Assembly (NCBI RefSeq): GCF_030317035.1
Contig: NZ_JASZYK010000015.1
Span: 62,001 to 126,000, forward strand
DNA: 64,000 nt
Direction: 5' to 3'
DNA from: Variovorax sp. J22G73
Lineage (GTDB): Bacteria; Pseudomonadota; Gammaproteobacteria; Burkholderiales; Burkholderiaceae_C
Shown in pieces: positions 41,806 to 50,212 of the stretch (positions within the stretch are counted from its first letter, which is position 1; every line of letters starts with the position of its first letter). The notes under the pieces are model-generated. The model searched no databases and was not told the origin of the DNA. It saw nothing but the letters and a program-made list of their open reading frames with translations. Position numbers and translations under genes: made by a program.

Positions 41806-42570
41806 TCAGACGCGCAGGGCTGCCGCGGCCGTCCTGGCCGCCGGATCGGGCAGCATGCGCCGCAGCGCCTCGAAGAACAGGTCCGACTGTTCGCGCTCGC
41901 CCTGGATCTGCGCGGCCACGTGCGCGGCCAGCTTCGCATCGACCGGCACCAGCGGGCGCCCGGTCGACTGCGCGATCACCTGGTGCAGGCAGGCGCGTTC
42001 CAGGTAGTACAGGTCGTCGTAGGCGTGCGCGATGGTGCCGCCCGCGACGATCACGCCGTGGTTCGCCAGGAAGGCCACGTCCTTGCCGGCCATGGCGCGC
42101 GCGATGCGCTCGCCTTCAGCGTCGTCGAGCGCCAGTCCGTTGTACTGGGCGTCGATGGCGATGCGGTTCATGTAGCGCATCGCGTTCTGGCTCGCGGTCG
42201 GGTCCAGCGCGCGGTCGACCGTGAGCGTGAGCGCGGTGGCGTAGGGCATGTGGCAGTGCAGCACCACAGCGTGACCGGTGAGCCGGTGCACCGCGCCGTG
42301 GATGAACAGCGCCGTGGGCTCCACGCGGTGGCGGCCCGCGAGCACCTCGCCGTGCACGTCGATCAGCACGATGTCGTCCGCGCCGATCTCGCTCCAGTGC
42401 AGCCCGCGCGGGTTGATGAGGTAGCGGTCTTGCGCGCCCGGCAGCATCACGCTGAAGTGGTTGCACACGCCTTCGGACAGCCCGTGGTGGGCGGCCGCGC
42501 GCAGGGCGAGGGCGAGGTCTTCGCGCAGCTTGCGCACGGTGGGGCTGGCGTAGTCGGAATCGGCGGACAT
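41806..42570 (-). CDS. Class II aldolase/adducin-family protein
   Basis: The 254-residue protein has the metal-dependent fold of fuculose-phosphate aldolase and adducin heads: NHFSVMLPG, LINPRGLHWSEIGADDIVLID, the zinc ligands HCHMPYATAL and a further His in LANHGVIVAG. Such proteins act as aldolases, epimerases or decarboxylases on sugar phosphates; the substrate is unknown. It is the last gene of the sugar-acid operon, 55 bases after dgoA. Confidence 0.85.
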   Translation of the reverse strand: MSADSDYASPTVRKLREDLALALRAAAHHGLSEGVCNHFSVMLPGAQDRYLINPRGLHWSEIGADDIVLIDVHGEVLAGRHRVEPTALFIHGAVHRLTGHAVVLHCHMPYATALTLTVDRALDPTASQNAMRYMNRIAIDAQYNGLALDDAEGERIARAMAGKDVAFLANHGVIVAGGTIAHAYDDLYYLERACLHQVIAQSTGRPLVPVDAKLAAHVAAQIQGEREQSDLFFEALRRMLPDPAARTAAAALRV

Positions 42571-42625
42571 GGTGGGGTTCTCCGTTGTTCTTGTGAGGGA
42601 AAAAAGCGAAAAGGCCGCGGCCTTG

Positions 42626-43267
42626 TCAGGCAAGCTTCGTGCCGGTCCACGCGGCAATGAACTGCTTCGCGTCCTCGCGCACCGCCGAGGCCTGCTTGCC
42701 GGGCTTGTACAGCGCTGAGCCGATGCCGAAGCCGGTCGCGCCCGCGGCGCGCCACTCGTTCATGTTCGACGGCGTGATGCCGCCCACGGGCATCACCGGC
42801 GTGCCCTTGGGCAGCACGGCCAGCAGCGCCTTCACCACGGCGGGCGAGGCCAGTTCGGCCGGGAACAGCTTGAGCCCGGTGGCGCCCGATGCGAGCGCGC
42901 CGAAAGCCTCGGTCGGCGTCATCACGCCGGGCAGGCAGACCAGGCCCAGGCGCGCGGCTTCGCTCACCACCTCGGCGTTGTAGTTGGGCGAGACGATCAG
43001 CTCGCCGCCGGCCGCGTGCACGTCGCGCACCTGCTGCGCCGACAGCACCGTGCCCGCGCCCACCAGCGCCCGCGGAAAGCGCTGGCGCATCAGCGCGATG
43101 CTCTCCAGCGGCTGCGGCGAATTGAGCGGCACCTCGAGCAGCCGGAAGCCGGGCTCGACGATGGCGTCGCCCACGTCGGCCGCTTCCGCCGGCGTGAGCC
43201 CGCGCAGGATGGCCACCAGCGGCAGCGTGCGCACGGCGGCGTTGAATTTGTCGAGGGGCGTGGTCAT
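42626..43267 (-). CDS. dgoA: 2-dehydro-3-deoxy-6-phosphogalactonate aldolase
   Basis: This class I aldolase cleaves KDPGal to pyruvate and glyceraldehyde-3-phosphate. The 213 residues include LPLVAILRGLTPAEA, FRLLEVPLNSPQPLESI with the catalytic Glu, VGAGTVLSAQQV, IVSPNYNAEVV, PGVMTPTEAF, the Schiff-base Lys in GATGLKLFPAELA and MPVGGITPSNM. The order and the dgoK neighbour separate it from the eda paralogue. Its ATG overlaps the dgoK stop by ATGA (43264-43267). Confidence 0.92.
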   Translation of the reverse strand: MTTPLDKFNAAVRTLPLVAILRGLTPAEAADVGDAIVEPGFRLLEVPLNSPQPLESIALMRQRFPRALVGAGTVLSAQQVRDVHAAGGELIVSPNYNAEVVSEAARLGLVCLPGVMTPTEAFGALASGATGLKLFPAELASPAVVKALLAVLPKGTPVMPVGGITPSNMNEWRAAGATGFGIGSALYKPGKQASAVREDAKQFIAAWTGTKLA

Positions 43268-44181
43268 GCGGGCGTTCGTTCGGTGCGGTCGGTGTCGAGA
43301 AAGCCGGACAGCGCGTGCAATCCGGCCCAGGTGGCTTCGGCGCCCAGCGTGCGCGTGGCGACGCCGGTGGCGCGCAGGGCCAGTGTGTAGCGCTGGGTGA
43401 GGGCGGAGGAGCCGATGAGCACTACCTCGCCCACGGCCTGCAGCGACTGCGTGAACAGTTCTTCGCCAATCAGCAGGCCCGAGAGGTAGCTGGCCAGCTC
43501 CTGCTTCGGCATGCGCTCGAACAGCGCCAGCGTGCGCGTGCCGAAGGCGTTGTGCAGCAGGCCGTGGCCTTTCTCGGAGCGCGTGACGCCCTCGAGGAAC
43601 GATGCCTCGTCGAGCGGCGCCGACGCATCGAGCGTGCGCGCGAGGATCGAATGCTGGCTCAGCAGCGCGTAGAACTCGCCGGTCATGTAGGTGCGAAAGC
43701 CCGCCACGCGGCCCTTCTTCACCGTGACCCATTTGTTGTGCGTGCCGGGCAGCACGAACACGCCGTCGTCCAGCGCGGTGATCGACATGGCGCCGAAGAT
43801 CTGCACTTCTTCGCCGCGCATCACGTCGGGCACGCCGGCATGCTCGTCGCTCAGCCCCGGCACGATCGCGATGCGCGAGCCCGGAACGGCGTCGATGTCG
43901 ATGATCTTGCGGCCCACTTCCACGCGGCCCGCGGGGCAGGCGCAGTAGGGCGCCTCGACCCAGCCCTGCTTGCTGCCGGCCATGCCGGAGATGAGGCACC
44001 GCGCGCCGTCGAGGCGCATCCAGTCGCCGAACAGCGCCTCGAAGACGGCGGGGAAACCGCCTTCAGGCACGGTGAGGATGCCGCGCGCGTCGCTGCGTTC
44101 TTCGAGCACCTTGCCGGCTTCGTCCAGCAGGGCGCCTCGCAGGGAGCTTGTGCCCCAGTCGATTGCTACCAGTCTTGTCAT
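43264..44181 (-). CDS. dgoK: 2-dehydro-3-deoxygalactonokinase
   Basis: The kinase phosphorylates 2-keto-3-deoxygalactonate with ATP. The 305 residues begin LVAIDWGTSSLRGALLDEAG (phosphate-1 motif of the actin-like ATPase fold), contain CLISGMAGSKQGWVEAPYC and VFVLPGTHNKWVTVKKG, and end in TLGAEATWAGLHAL. It is translationally coupled to dgoA and lies 101 bases after the dehydratase stop. Confidence 0.93.
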   Translation of the reverse strand: MTRLVAIDWGTSSLRGALLDEAGKVLEERSDARGILTVPEGGFPAVFEALFGDWMRLDGARCLISGMAGSKQGWVEAPYCACPAGRVEVGRKIIDIDAVPGSRIAIVPGLSDEHAGVPDVMRGEEVQIFGAMSITALDDGVFVLPGTHNKWVTVKKGRVAGFRTYMTGEFYALLSQHSILARTLDASAPLDEASFLEGVTRSEKGHGLLHNAFGTRTLALFERMPKQELASYLSGLLIGEELFTQSLQAVGEVVLIGSSALTQRYTLALRATGVATRTLGAEATWAGLHALSGFLDTDRTERTPA

Positions 44182-44282
44182 TTCAATGGTCGGATTTGTT
44201 CGAGGCTTGGTTGTTCGTTGCGCGCTTGTTCAGGGCGTGGTCGCACCCCGAACACGACACCCCTCGCCACAAACCCTGAACC

Positions 44283-46019
44283 CTAGTGATTGTCGCGCGG
44301 CACGAAAGACCCGCGACGACCGCGCAGGAAGTTCAGGTCGGCCCCCTGGTCGGCCTGCAGCACCGTGTCGACATACAGCTTCCAGTACCCCGAGTCGAGC
44401 GGCGCAACCGGCGCGACCCACTTCGAACGGCGTTCGGCGAGCTCCTCGTCGCTCACGTGCAGGTGCAGCCTGCGGTTGGGCACGTCGAGCTCCACGATGT
44501 CGCCGTTCTGCACCAATGCCAGCGGTCCGCCGGCCGCGGCCTCGGGCGACGTGTGCAGCACCACCGTGCCGTAGGCCGTGCCGCTCATGCGGGCATCGCT
44601 GATGCGGACCATGTCGGTGATGCCCTTGCGCAGCACCTTCGGCGGCAGCGGCATGTTGCCCGCCTCGGCCATGCCGGGGTAGCCCTTGGGGCCGCAGTTC
44701 TTCAGCACCATGATGCAGTGCTCGTCGATGTCCAGGCTCTCGTCGTCGATGCGCTTGTGCAGGTCTTCGGCGCTTTCGAACACCACCGCGCGGCCCTTGT
44801 GCACCAGCAGTTCCGGCGTGGCCGCGCTGGGCTTGATGATGGCGCCGTTGGGCGCGAGGTTGCCGCGCAGCACGCAGATGCCGGCCTTTTCCTTGAAGGG
44901 CTCGGCCACCGTGCGGATGACCTGCGGGCCATAGTTTTCGGCGTCCTTCACGTTGTTCCACAGGCTGTCGCCGGTGACCGTGAGCACATCCTTGTGCAGG
45001 TGCTCGGCGATTTCCTTGATGACCACCGGCAGGCCGCCCGCGTAGCAGAAGTCTTCCATCAGGTACTGGCCCGAGGGCTGCAGGTTGACCAGGCAGGGCA
45101 GCTCGGAGGCCAGGCGGTCGAAGTCGTCGAGCGTCAGGTCGACGCCGATGCGCCCGGCAATCGCCAGCAGGTGGATCACCAGGTTGGTCGAGCCGCCGAT
45201 GGCCGCGTTGACCTTGATGGCGTTCTCGATGGCCTCGCGCGTGAGGATCTTCGACATGTTCATGTCTTCATGCACCATGCCGACGATGCGCCGGCCCGCC
45301 TGGCGCGCCAGCACGTTGCGCCGGCCGTCGACCGCGGGGTAGGCCGCGTTGCCCGGCAGGCCGATGCCCAGCGACTCGACCATGCAGGCCATGGTGCTGG
45401 CGGTGCCCATCGTCATGCAGTGGCCGTGGCTGCGGTGCATGCAGCTCTCGGCCTCGAAAAATTCCTGCAGCTTCAGCGTGCCGGCGCGCACCTGCTCGCT
45501 CATCTGCCACACGCCGGTGCCCGAGCCCAGCTCCTGGCCGCGCCACTTGCCCGAGAGCATCGGGCCACCGGACACGCCGATGGTGGGGAGGTCGACGCTG
45601 GCCGCGCCCATCATCAGTGCGGGGGTTGTCTTGTCGCAGCCCATGAGCAGCACCACGCCGTCGAGCGGGTTGCCGCGAATGCTTTCCTCGACGTCCATGC
45701 TCGCGAGGTTGCGGTACAGCATGGCGGTGGGGCGCAGCAGCGTCTCGCCGAGCGACATCACCGGGAACTCGAGCGGAAAGCCGCCGGCCTCGTACACGCC
45801 GATCTTCACCTGCTCGGCCAGCGTGCGGAAATGCGAGTTGCAGGGCGTGAGCTCGCTGAAGGTGTTGCAGATGCCGATGACCGGACGACCGTCGAACTGG
45901 TCGTGCGGCACGCCCTTGCCCTTCATCCAGCTGCGGTAGATGAAACCGTCGCGGTCGTTGCGGCCGAACCATTGCTGGCTGCGCAGCTCTCCGGGTTTTT
46001 TCTTCGGGGGAATGCTCAT
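44283..46019 (-). CDS. IlvD/Edd-family sugar-acid dehydratase (L-arabinonate dehydratase type)
   Basis: The 578-residue iron-sulfur dehydratase closely follows the L-arabinonate dehydratase subfamily: LRSQQWFGRNDRDGFIYRSW, GICNTFSELTPCNSHFR, LLMGCDKTTPALMMGAA, SHGHCMTMGTASTMACM, AAIGGSTNLVIHLLAIAG, LKNCGPKGYPGMAEAGNM and SDARMSGTAYGTVVLHTSPE, with cluster cysteines in the second to fourth motifs. Characterised relatives also accept D-galactonate and D-fuconate. Beside dgoK and dgoA it most likely converts D-galactonate to 2-keto-3-deoxygalactonate, replacing the enolase-type DgoD. It starts the minus-strand operon, divergent from the GntR gene. Confidence 0.88.
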   Translation of the reverse strand: MSIPPKKKPGELRSQQWFGRNDRDGFIYRSWMKGKGVPHDQFDGRPVIGICNTFSELTPCNSHFRTLAEQVKIGVYEAGGFPLEFPVMSLGETLLRPTAMLYRNLASMDVEESIRGNPLDGVVLLMGCDKTTPALMMGAASVDLPTIGVSGGPMLSGKWRGQELGSGTGVWQMSEQVRAGTLKLQEFFEAESCMHRSHGHCMTMGTASTMACMVESLGIGLPGNAAYPAVDGRRNVLARQAGRRIVGMVHEDMNMSKILTREAIENAIKVNAAIGGSTNLVIHLLAIAGRIGVDLTLDDFDRLASELPCLVNLQPSGQYLMEDFCYAGGLPVVIKEIAEHLHKDVLTVTGDSLWNNVKDAENYGPQVIRTVAEPFKEKAGICVLRGNLAPNGAIIKPSAATPELLVHKGRAVVFESAEDLHKRIDDESLDIDEHCIMVLKNCGPKGYPGMAEAGNMPLPPKVLRKGITDMVRISDARMSGTAYGTVVLHTSPEAAAGGPLALVQNGDIVELDVPNRRLHLHVSDEELAERRSKWVAPVAPLDSGYWKLYVDTVLQADQGADLNFLRGRRGSFVPRDNH

Positions 46020-46092
46020 GGGGTGTCTCCGTTTTATTGGCTCCAGCAGCCCCAAGGCTCAGGGTTTGTCCTGCCGAAGGTCGATTTCAATC

Positions 46093-46102
46093 ATCATATG
46101 AT
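46093..46102. promoter_or_regulatory. Operator candidate in the dehydratase/GntR divergent region
   Basis: ATCATATGAT is a perfect 10-bp palindrome within the AT-rich stretch CAATCATCATATGATAAGC (46089-46107). It lies 73 bases from the dehydratase start and 66 from the regulator start. FadR-subfamily regulators bind short palindromes of this kind; the assignment is inferred from position. Confidence 0.5.
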
Positions 46103-46168
46103 AAGCGCGAACGACTCGCCGAGCACCCCCATTTTCAGAGCGCAGAGATAGCAAATTTCGCATCGCAC

Positions 46169-46912
46169 ATGATCAAGAACATCCACGGTCGAACGCTCGA
46201 ACTGCTCGGTGAAGCAGTGGTGGCGGGACGCTATGCGATCGGTGCGTCGATACCCGCGGAACCCATCCTCGGCGAAGAGCTGGGCGTGAGCCGCACCGTG
46301 GTGCGCGAGGCCATCAAGTCGCTCGCGGCCAAGGGCCTGATCGTGACCGGCCCGAAGGTCGGCACGCGCGTGCTGCCCAAGGACAAGTGGAACTGGTTTG
46401 ACCCCGACGTCATCACTTGGCAGGCGCGCGCCGGGCTCACGCCCGAGTTCTTGCGCGACCTGCAGGACCTGCGCCGCGTGGTGGAGCCCGCGGCCGTGCG
46501 CCTCGCGGCCGAACGCGCCACCGACACGGACATCGCCGAAATCGAAAGCGCCTTCGCCGGCATGAAGGAAGCCGTGGAAAACGGCGGCGACTACGTCACC
46601 TTCGACCTGCGCTTTCACAACGGCCTGCTGAGCGCCGCGGGCAACCGCATGCTGTCGCAGATGAGCAAGGTGCTCAATGCGCTGCTGCGCACCAGCTTCG
46701 AGATTTCGACCACCAAGCCCGACGGCCCCGCGCTCTCGCTGCCGCTGCACCGCGCGGTGCTCGACGCGGTGATTGCGCACGACCCGGCCAAGGCCGAGCT
46801 TGCGATCATCCGGCTCATCGACGGCGCGCGCCAGGACATCGAGGACGTGCTGGGCTCCCGCCGGCGCCTGCCGCGCCTGAGCAGGCCGCCGCCACGGCTG
46901 AAGGCGAGCTAG
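46169..46912 (+). CDS. FadR/GntR-family transcriptional regulator (DgoR-like)
   Basis: The 247-residue protein has an N-terminal GntR winged helix (PAEPILGEELGVSRTVVREAIKSLAAKGLIV, then GPKVGTRVLPKDKWNWFDPDVI). The C-terminal FCD domain carries the metal-binding residues Asp-x3-His in TFDLRFHNGLLSAAGN and a further His in LPLHRAVLDAV. The phrase WNWFDPDVITWQ is typical of galactonate and related sugar-acid regulators. It probably represses the divergent dehydratase operon and the ABC importer downstream. The ATG at 46169 is preferred; upstream in-frame codons give an unrelated extension. Confidence 0.88.
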   Translation: MIKNIHGRTLELLGEAVVAGRYAIGASIPAEPILGEELGVSRTVVREAIKSLAAKGLIVTGPKVGTRVLPKDKWNWFDPDVITWQARAGLTPEFLRDLQDLRRVVEPAAVRLAAERATDTDIAEIESAFAGMKEAVENGGDYVTFDLRFHNGLLSAAGNRMLSQMSKVLNALLRTSFEISTTKPDGPALSLPLHRAVLDAVIAHDPAKAELAIIRLIDGARQDIEDVLGSRRRLPRLSRPPPRLKAS

Positions 46913-47026
46913 CCGCTCAGGCCGCCCGCGTCCGCCTTCGCGTTTGTCCGCAGTTCGCATCCGGTTCTTTCACCCTACGCTCGCCCCCCGAGCCAATTCC
47001 ACCAGAGAAGAGAAGGAGACAAACCC

Positions 47027-48409
47027 ATGAAACTCGTCAAATCGCTCATTGCGCCGACGCTCGTCGCGCTGGGCCTGATCGCGTCAGGCAACGCCGCCGC
47101 ACAAGAAAAGCTCACCGTCTGGTGGGTCAAGGGCTTCTACAAGGCGGAGGACGACGCGCTGTTTGCCGCCATCAAGAAGTTCGAGGAAAAGCACAAGGAC
47201 GTGAAGGTCGAGCTGTCGCAGTACCCGGTGCAGGACATGATCCCCAAGACCGTGTCCGCGCTCGACTCCGGCAGCCCGCCCGATGTGGCCTATGCCGACG
47301 TGTACGACTTCCAGGTCACGGGCAAGTGGGCGTTCGACGGCAAGCTCGAAGACATCGGCAGCGTGCTCACGCCCATGAAGGACCGCTTCGCGACCAACAC
47401 CATCGAGACCACGTTCCTCTACAACGACCAGACCAAGAAGAAGGCGTACTACGCCTTCCCCATCAAGCAGCAGACGATGCACATCGAGTACTGGCTCGAC
47501 ATGCTCGCGGAAGCCGGCTTCAAGGAGTCCGACATCCCAACGACGTGGAAGGAGTACTGGCCCTTCTGGTGCGAGAAGGTGCAGCCCGCCAGCCGGCAGA
47601 AGAGCGGCAAGCGCACCTTCGGCATCGGCATGCCGATGGGCGTGGATTCGAGCGACGCGTTCTATTCGTTCCTGACCTTCATGGACGCCTACAACGTGAA
47701 GCTGGTGGACGACAACGGCAAGCTGCTGGTGGACGACCCCAAGGTGCGCACCGGCCTCATCGCGGCCATGACCGATTACACCAAGCCCTACCTCACGGGC
47801 TGCACGCCGCCTTCGTCCACCAGCTGGAAAGACCCGGACAACAACGTCGCGTTCCACAACAAGACCACCGTGATGACGCACAACGCGACCATCTCGCTGC
47901 CGGCGAAGTGGCTCGACGATTCGAACAACGCCACGCTCACGCCCGAGCAGCGTGAAGAGGCCAAGAAGAACTACACCGAGCGCATTCGCACGGCCGGTTT
48001 TCCGACCAAGCCCGACGGCACCAAGATGGTCTACCGCACGGCGGTGAAGACCGGCGTGGTGTTCAAGGACGGCAAGAACAAGGCGCGCGCCAAGGAGTTC
48101 GTGACCTTCCTGCTGCAGGAAGAAAACCTCACGCCGTACGTCGAGGGTTCGCTGGGCCGCTGGTTCCCGGTGACCAAGGCCGGGCAGGCCAGCCCGTTCT
48201 GGCAGGCCGACTCGCATCGCAAGTCGGTGTTCAACCAGTACGCGGCCGGCACCGTGACCTTCGAGTTCACGAAGAACTACCGCTTCACCGTGATCAACAA
48301 CGAGAACGTCTGGGCCAAGGCCATGAGCCGCATCGTGACCGACAAGCTGCCGGTGGACAAGGCGGTGGACGAGATGATCGCGCGCATCAAGACGGTGGCG
48401 GCGCAGTAA
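47027..48409 (+). CDS. ABC transporter extracellular sugar-binding protein
   Basis: The 460-residue periplasmic protein has signal peptide MKLVKSLIAPTLVALGLIAS... cleaved after AAA. The mature part begins KLTVWWVKGFYKAEDDALF and has the CUT1 binding-protein pattern (ALDSGSPPDVAYADVYDF, FPIKQQTMHIEYWLDMLAEA, GVVFKDGKNKARAKEFVTFL). It starts a four-gene importer operon. The ligand is probably the sugar, aldonic acid or oligosaccharide feeding the divergent catabolic genes, but cannot be read from sequence. Confidence 0.9.
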   Translation: MKLVKSLIAPTLVALGLIASGNAAAQEKLTVWWVKGFYKAEDDALFAAIKKFEEKHKDVKVELSQYPVQDMIPKTVSALDSGSPPDVAYADVYDFQVTGKWAFDGKLEDIGSVLTPMKDRFATNTIETTFLYNDQTKKKAYYAFPIKQQTMHIEYWLDMLAEAGFKESDIPTTWKEYWPFWCEKVQPASRQKSGKRTFGIGMPMGVDSSDAFYSFLTFMDAYNVKLVDDNGKLLVDDPKVRTGLIAAMTDYTKPYLTGCTPPSSTSWKDPDNNVAFHNKTTVMTHNATISLPAKWLDDSNNATLTPEQREEAKKNYTERIRTAGFPTKPDGTKMVYRTAVKTGVVFKDGKNKARAKEFVTFLLQEENLTPYVEGSLGRWFPVTKAGQASPFWQADSHRKSVFNQYAAGTVTFEFTKNYRFTVINNENVWAKAMSRIVTDKLPVDKAVDEMIARIKTVAAQ

Positions 48410-48445
48410 GCGCGCAGCGCCCGCGAACGCACAGCAGTTGACGCC

Positions 48446-49345
48446 ATGAGCTCGACCGTTACCGTCTCCGACACCGCTGTCGATGCCGCGGCCCCCGCCG
48501 CGGCACCGGTGGCGAACCTGGGTGCGCGCCACGCGCGCTGGCAGTTCTGGGGCGCGGTGATGGTCGTGCCCTACCTGCTGGTGTTCGTGGTGTTCGTGCT
48601 CTACCCGGTGGGCTACGGGCTGTGGCTCGCCCGCCATCCGCAGAGCTACGTGAAGCTGGTGGAAGACCCGATCTTCTTCCGCTCCGTGATCAACACGGCC
48701 GTGTTCCTGGTCGTGGCCATCAACATCAAGATGCTCGTGGCGCTGGTGCTGTCGGGCTTCTTCGTGACCTCGCGCTGGTGGATCAAGATCGTCTCGGCGA
48801 TCTTCATCCTGCCGTGGGCGATGCCTTCGATTCCGACCATCCTGTCGTTCCGCTTCATGCTGAACCCGGAGTGGGGCGTGATCAACACCACCATCTTCCG
48901 CCTCACCGGCGCCGATGGTCCCAACTGGCTCAACGACCCGTCGCTGGCGCTGGGCTTCGCGATGCTGGTACACGTGTGGAAGTCGCTGCCGTTCTGGACA
49001 CTCATCCTCGTGGCCGGCCGGCTGGCCATTCCGGGCGAGCAGTACGAGGCGGCGTCTGTCGACGGCGCCTCGTCGTGGCAGAAGTTCCGCTTCGTGAGCT
49101 GGCCGGCGCTGAAGACGCTGTACGTCACCTCGCTCATCCTGTCGATGATCTGGACGCTGGGCGACTTCAACAGCGTGTACCTGCTGACCGGTGGCGGCCC
49201 TGCCGACCTGACGCACGTGCTCGCCACGCTGGGCATTCGCTACCTGCGGCTGGACCAGGTCGACTTGTCGATGGCGTCCATCGTCGTGGCCATGCCGCTG
49301 GTGTTGCCCCTTGTGTACTTCATGATGAAGAGGCTCTCGAAATGA
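48446..49345 (+). CDS. ABC sugar transporter permease (MalF type)
   Basis: The 299-residue permease has six helices with the EAA motif EQYEAASVDGASSWQKFRFVSWP near residue 195 that contacts the ATPase. The N-terminus carries an Ala/Pro/Val-rich cytosolic stretch of about 25 residues. It pairs with the following permease, whose ATG overlaps its stop (ATGA, 49342-49345). Confidence 0.9.
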   Translation: MSSTVTVSDTAVDAAAPAAAPVANLGARHARWQFWGAVMVVPYLLVFVVFVLYPVGYGLWLARHPQSYVKLVEDPIFFRSVINTAVFLVVAINIKMLVALVLSGFFVTSRWWIKIVSAIFILPWAMPSIPTILSFRFMLNPEWGVINTTIFRLTGADGPNWLNDPSLALGFAMLVHVWKSLPFWTLILVAGRLAIPGEQYEAASVDGASSWQKFRFVSWPALKTLYVTSLILSMIWTLGDFNSVYLLTGGGPADLTHVLATLGIRYLRLDQVDLSMASIVVAMPLVLPLVYFMMKRLSK

Positions 49346-50193
49346 AGCGCTGGACCCCCAAGGCCGTGCTGACCGAGGCCAAGCTGCTGCTCATCGGCAT
49401 TCCGGTGCTGCTGTGGACGCTGGTGCCGGTCTATCACATGGCGCTGTTCGCGTTCTCGAGCAAGGACTCGGCCACCAGCGGCCACCTGTGGCCCACGCAC
49501 CCGACGCTGAACAACTTTGCCACGGTGTTCCAGCAGAAGCACTTCTACCTGAGCCACTTCTGGGTGCAGCTGGGCAACTCGCTGGTCATCGCGCTGTCGG
49601 TGGGCGCGATCACGCTGTTCGTGGCGACCACCGCCGCGTTCGCCATCAGCCGGCTGCGCGTGCGCGGCGGGCGCACGGTGATGAACCTGGCGCTGTTCAC
49701 GTACTTCATTCCGGCGGCCTTCCTGGCGGTGCCCATGTACAAGACCATGGGCAACTACGGGCTGCTGAACAGCCAGTGGGCGCTCATTCTTGCCATGGTG
49801 ACCATCGCCTCGCCCTACTGCATATGGGTGCTGAAGCAGGCGTCGGACAAGCTGCCCTACGAGCTCGACGAGGCCGCGCGCATGGACGGCGCCTCGCCGC
49901 TGCAGCTGTTCCGCCTGGTGTACCTGCCGCTGATGGTGCCTTCGCTGGTGGCCGTGGGCACGTACTCGCTGCTGCTCGCGTGGAACGAGTACCTCTATGC
50001 CTTCCTGCTGCTGTCGAACGACAAGAGCGTGACGCTGGCGGTGGCGCTGGGCAACTTCCTGTCGGCCGACGATTCGCCATGGGAGCTGCTGATGGCCACG
50101 GGCCTGATCTACGCGTTGCCTCCGGCGGCGATCTACTACGCATTCAAGCGCTACATGGTCGGCGGGCTGACCGCCGGCGCCGTCAAGAGCTGA
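49342..50193 (+). CDS. ABC sugar transporter permease (MalG type)
   Basis: The 283-residue permease has six helices and the EAA motif PYELDEAARMDGASPLQLFR near residue 175. It starts inside the previous stop codon, indicating translational coupling, and lies 19 bases before the ATPase gene. The two permeases form the membrane channel of the CUT1-type importer. Confidence 0.92.
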   Translation: MKRWTPKAVLTEAKLLLIGIPVLLWTLVPVYHMALFAFSSKDSATSGHLWPTHPTLNNFATVFQQKHFYLSHFWVQLGNSLVIALSVGAITLFVATTAAFAISRLRVRGGRTVMNLALFTYFIPAAFLAVPMYKTMGNYGLLNSQWALILAMVTIASPYCIWVLKQASDKLPYELDEAARMDGASPLQLFRLVYLPLMVPSLVAVGTYSLLLAWNEYLYAFLLLSNDKSVTLAVALGNFLSADDSPWELLMATGLIYALPPAAIYYAFKRYMVGGLTAGAVKS

Positions 50194-50212
50194 ACGATTT
50201 CAGGGACTACAC

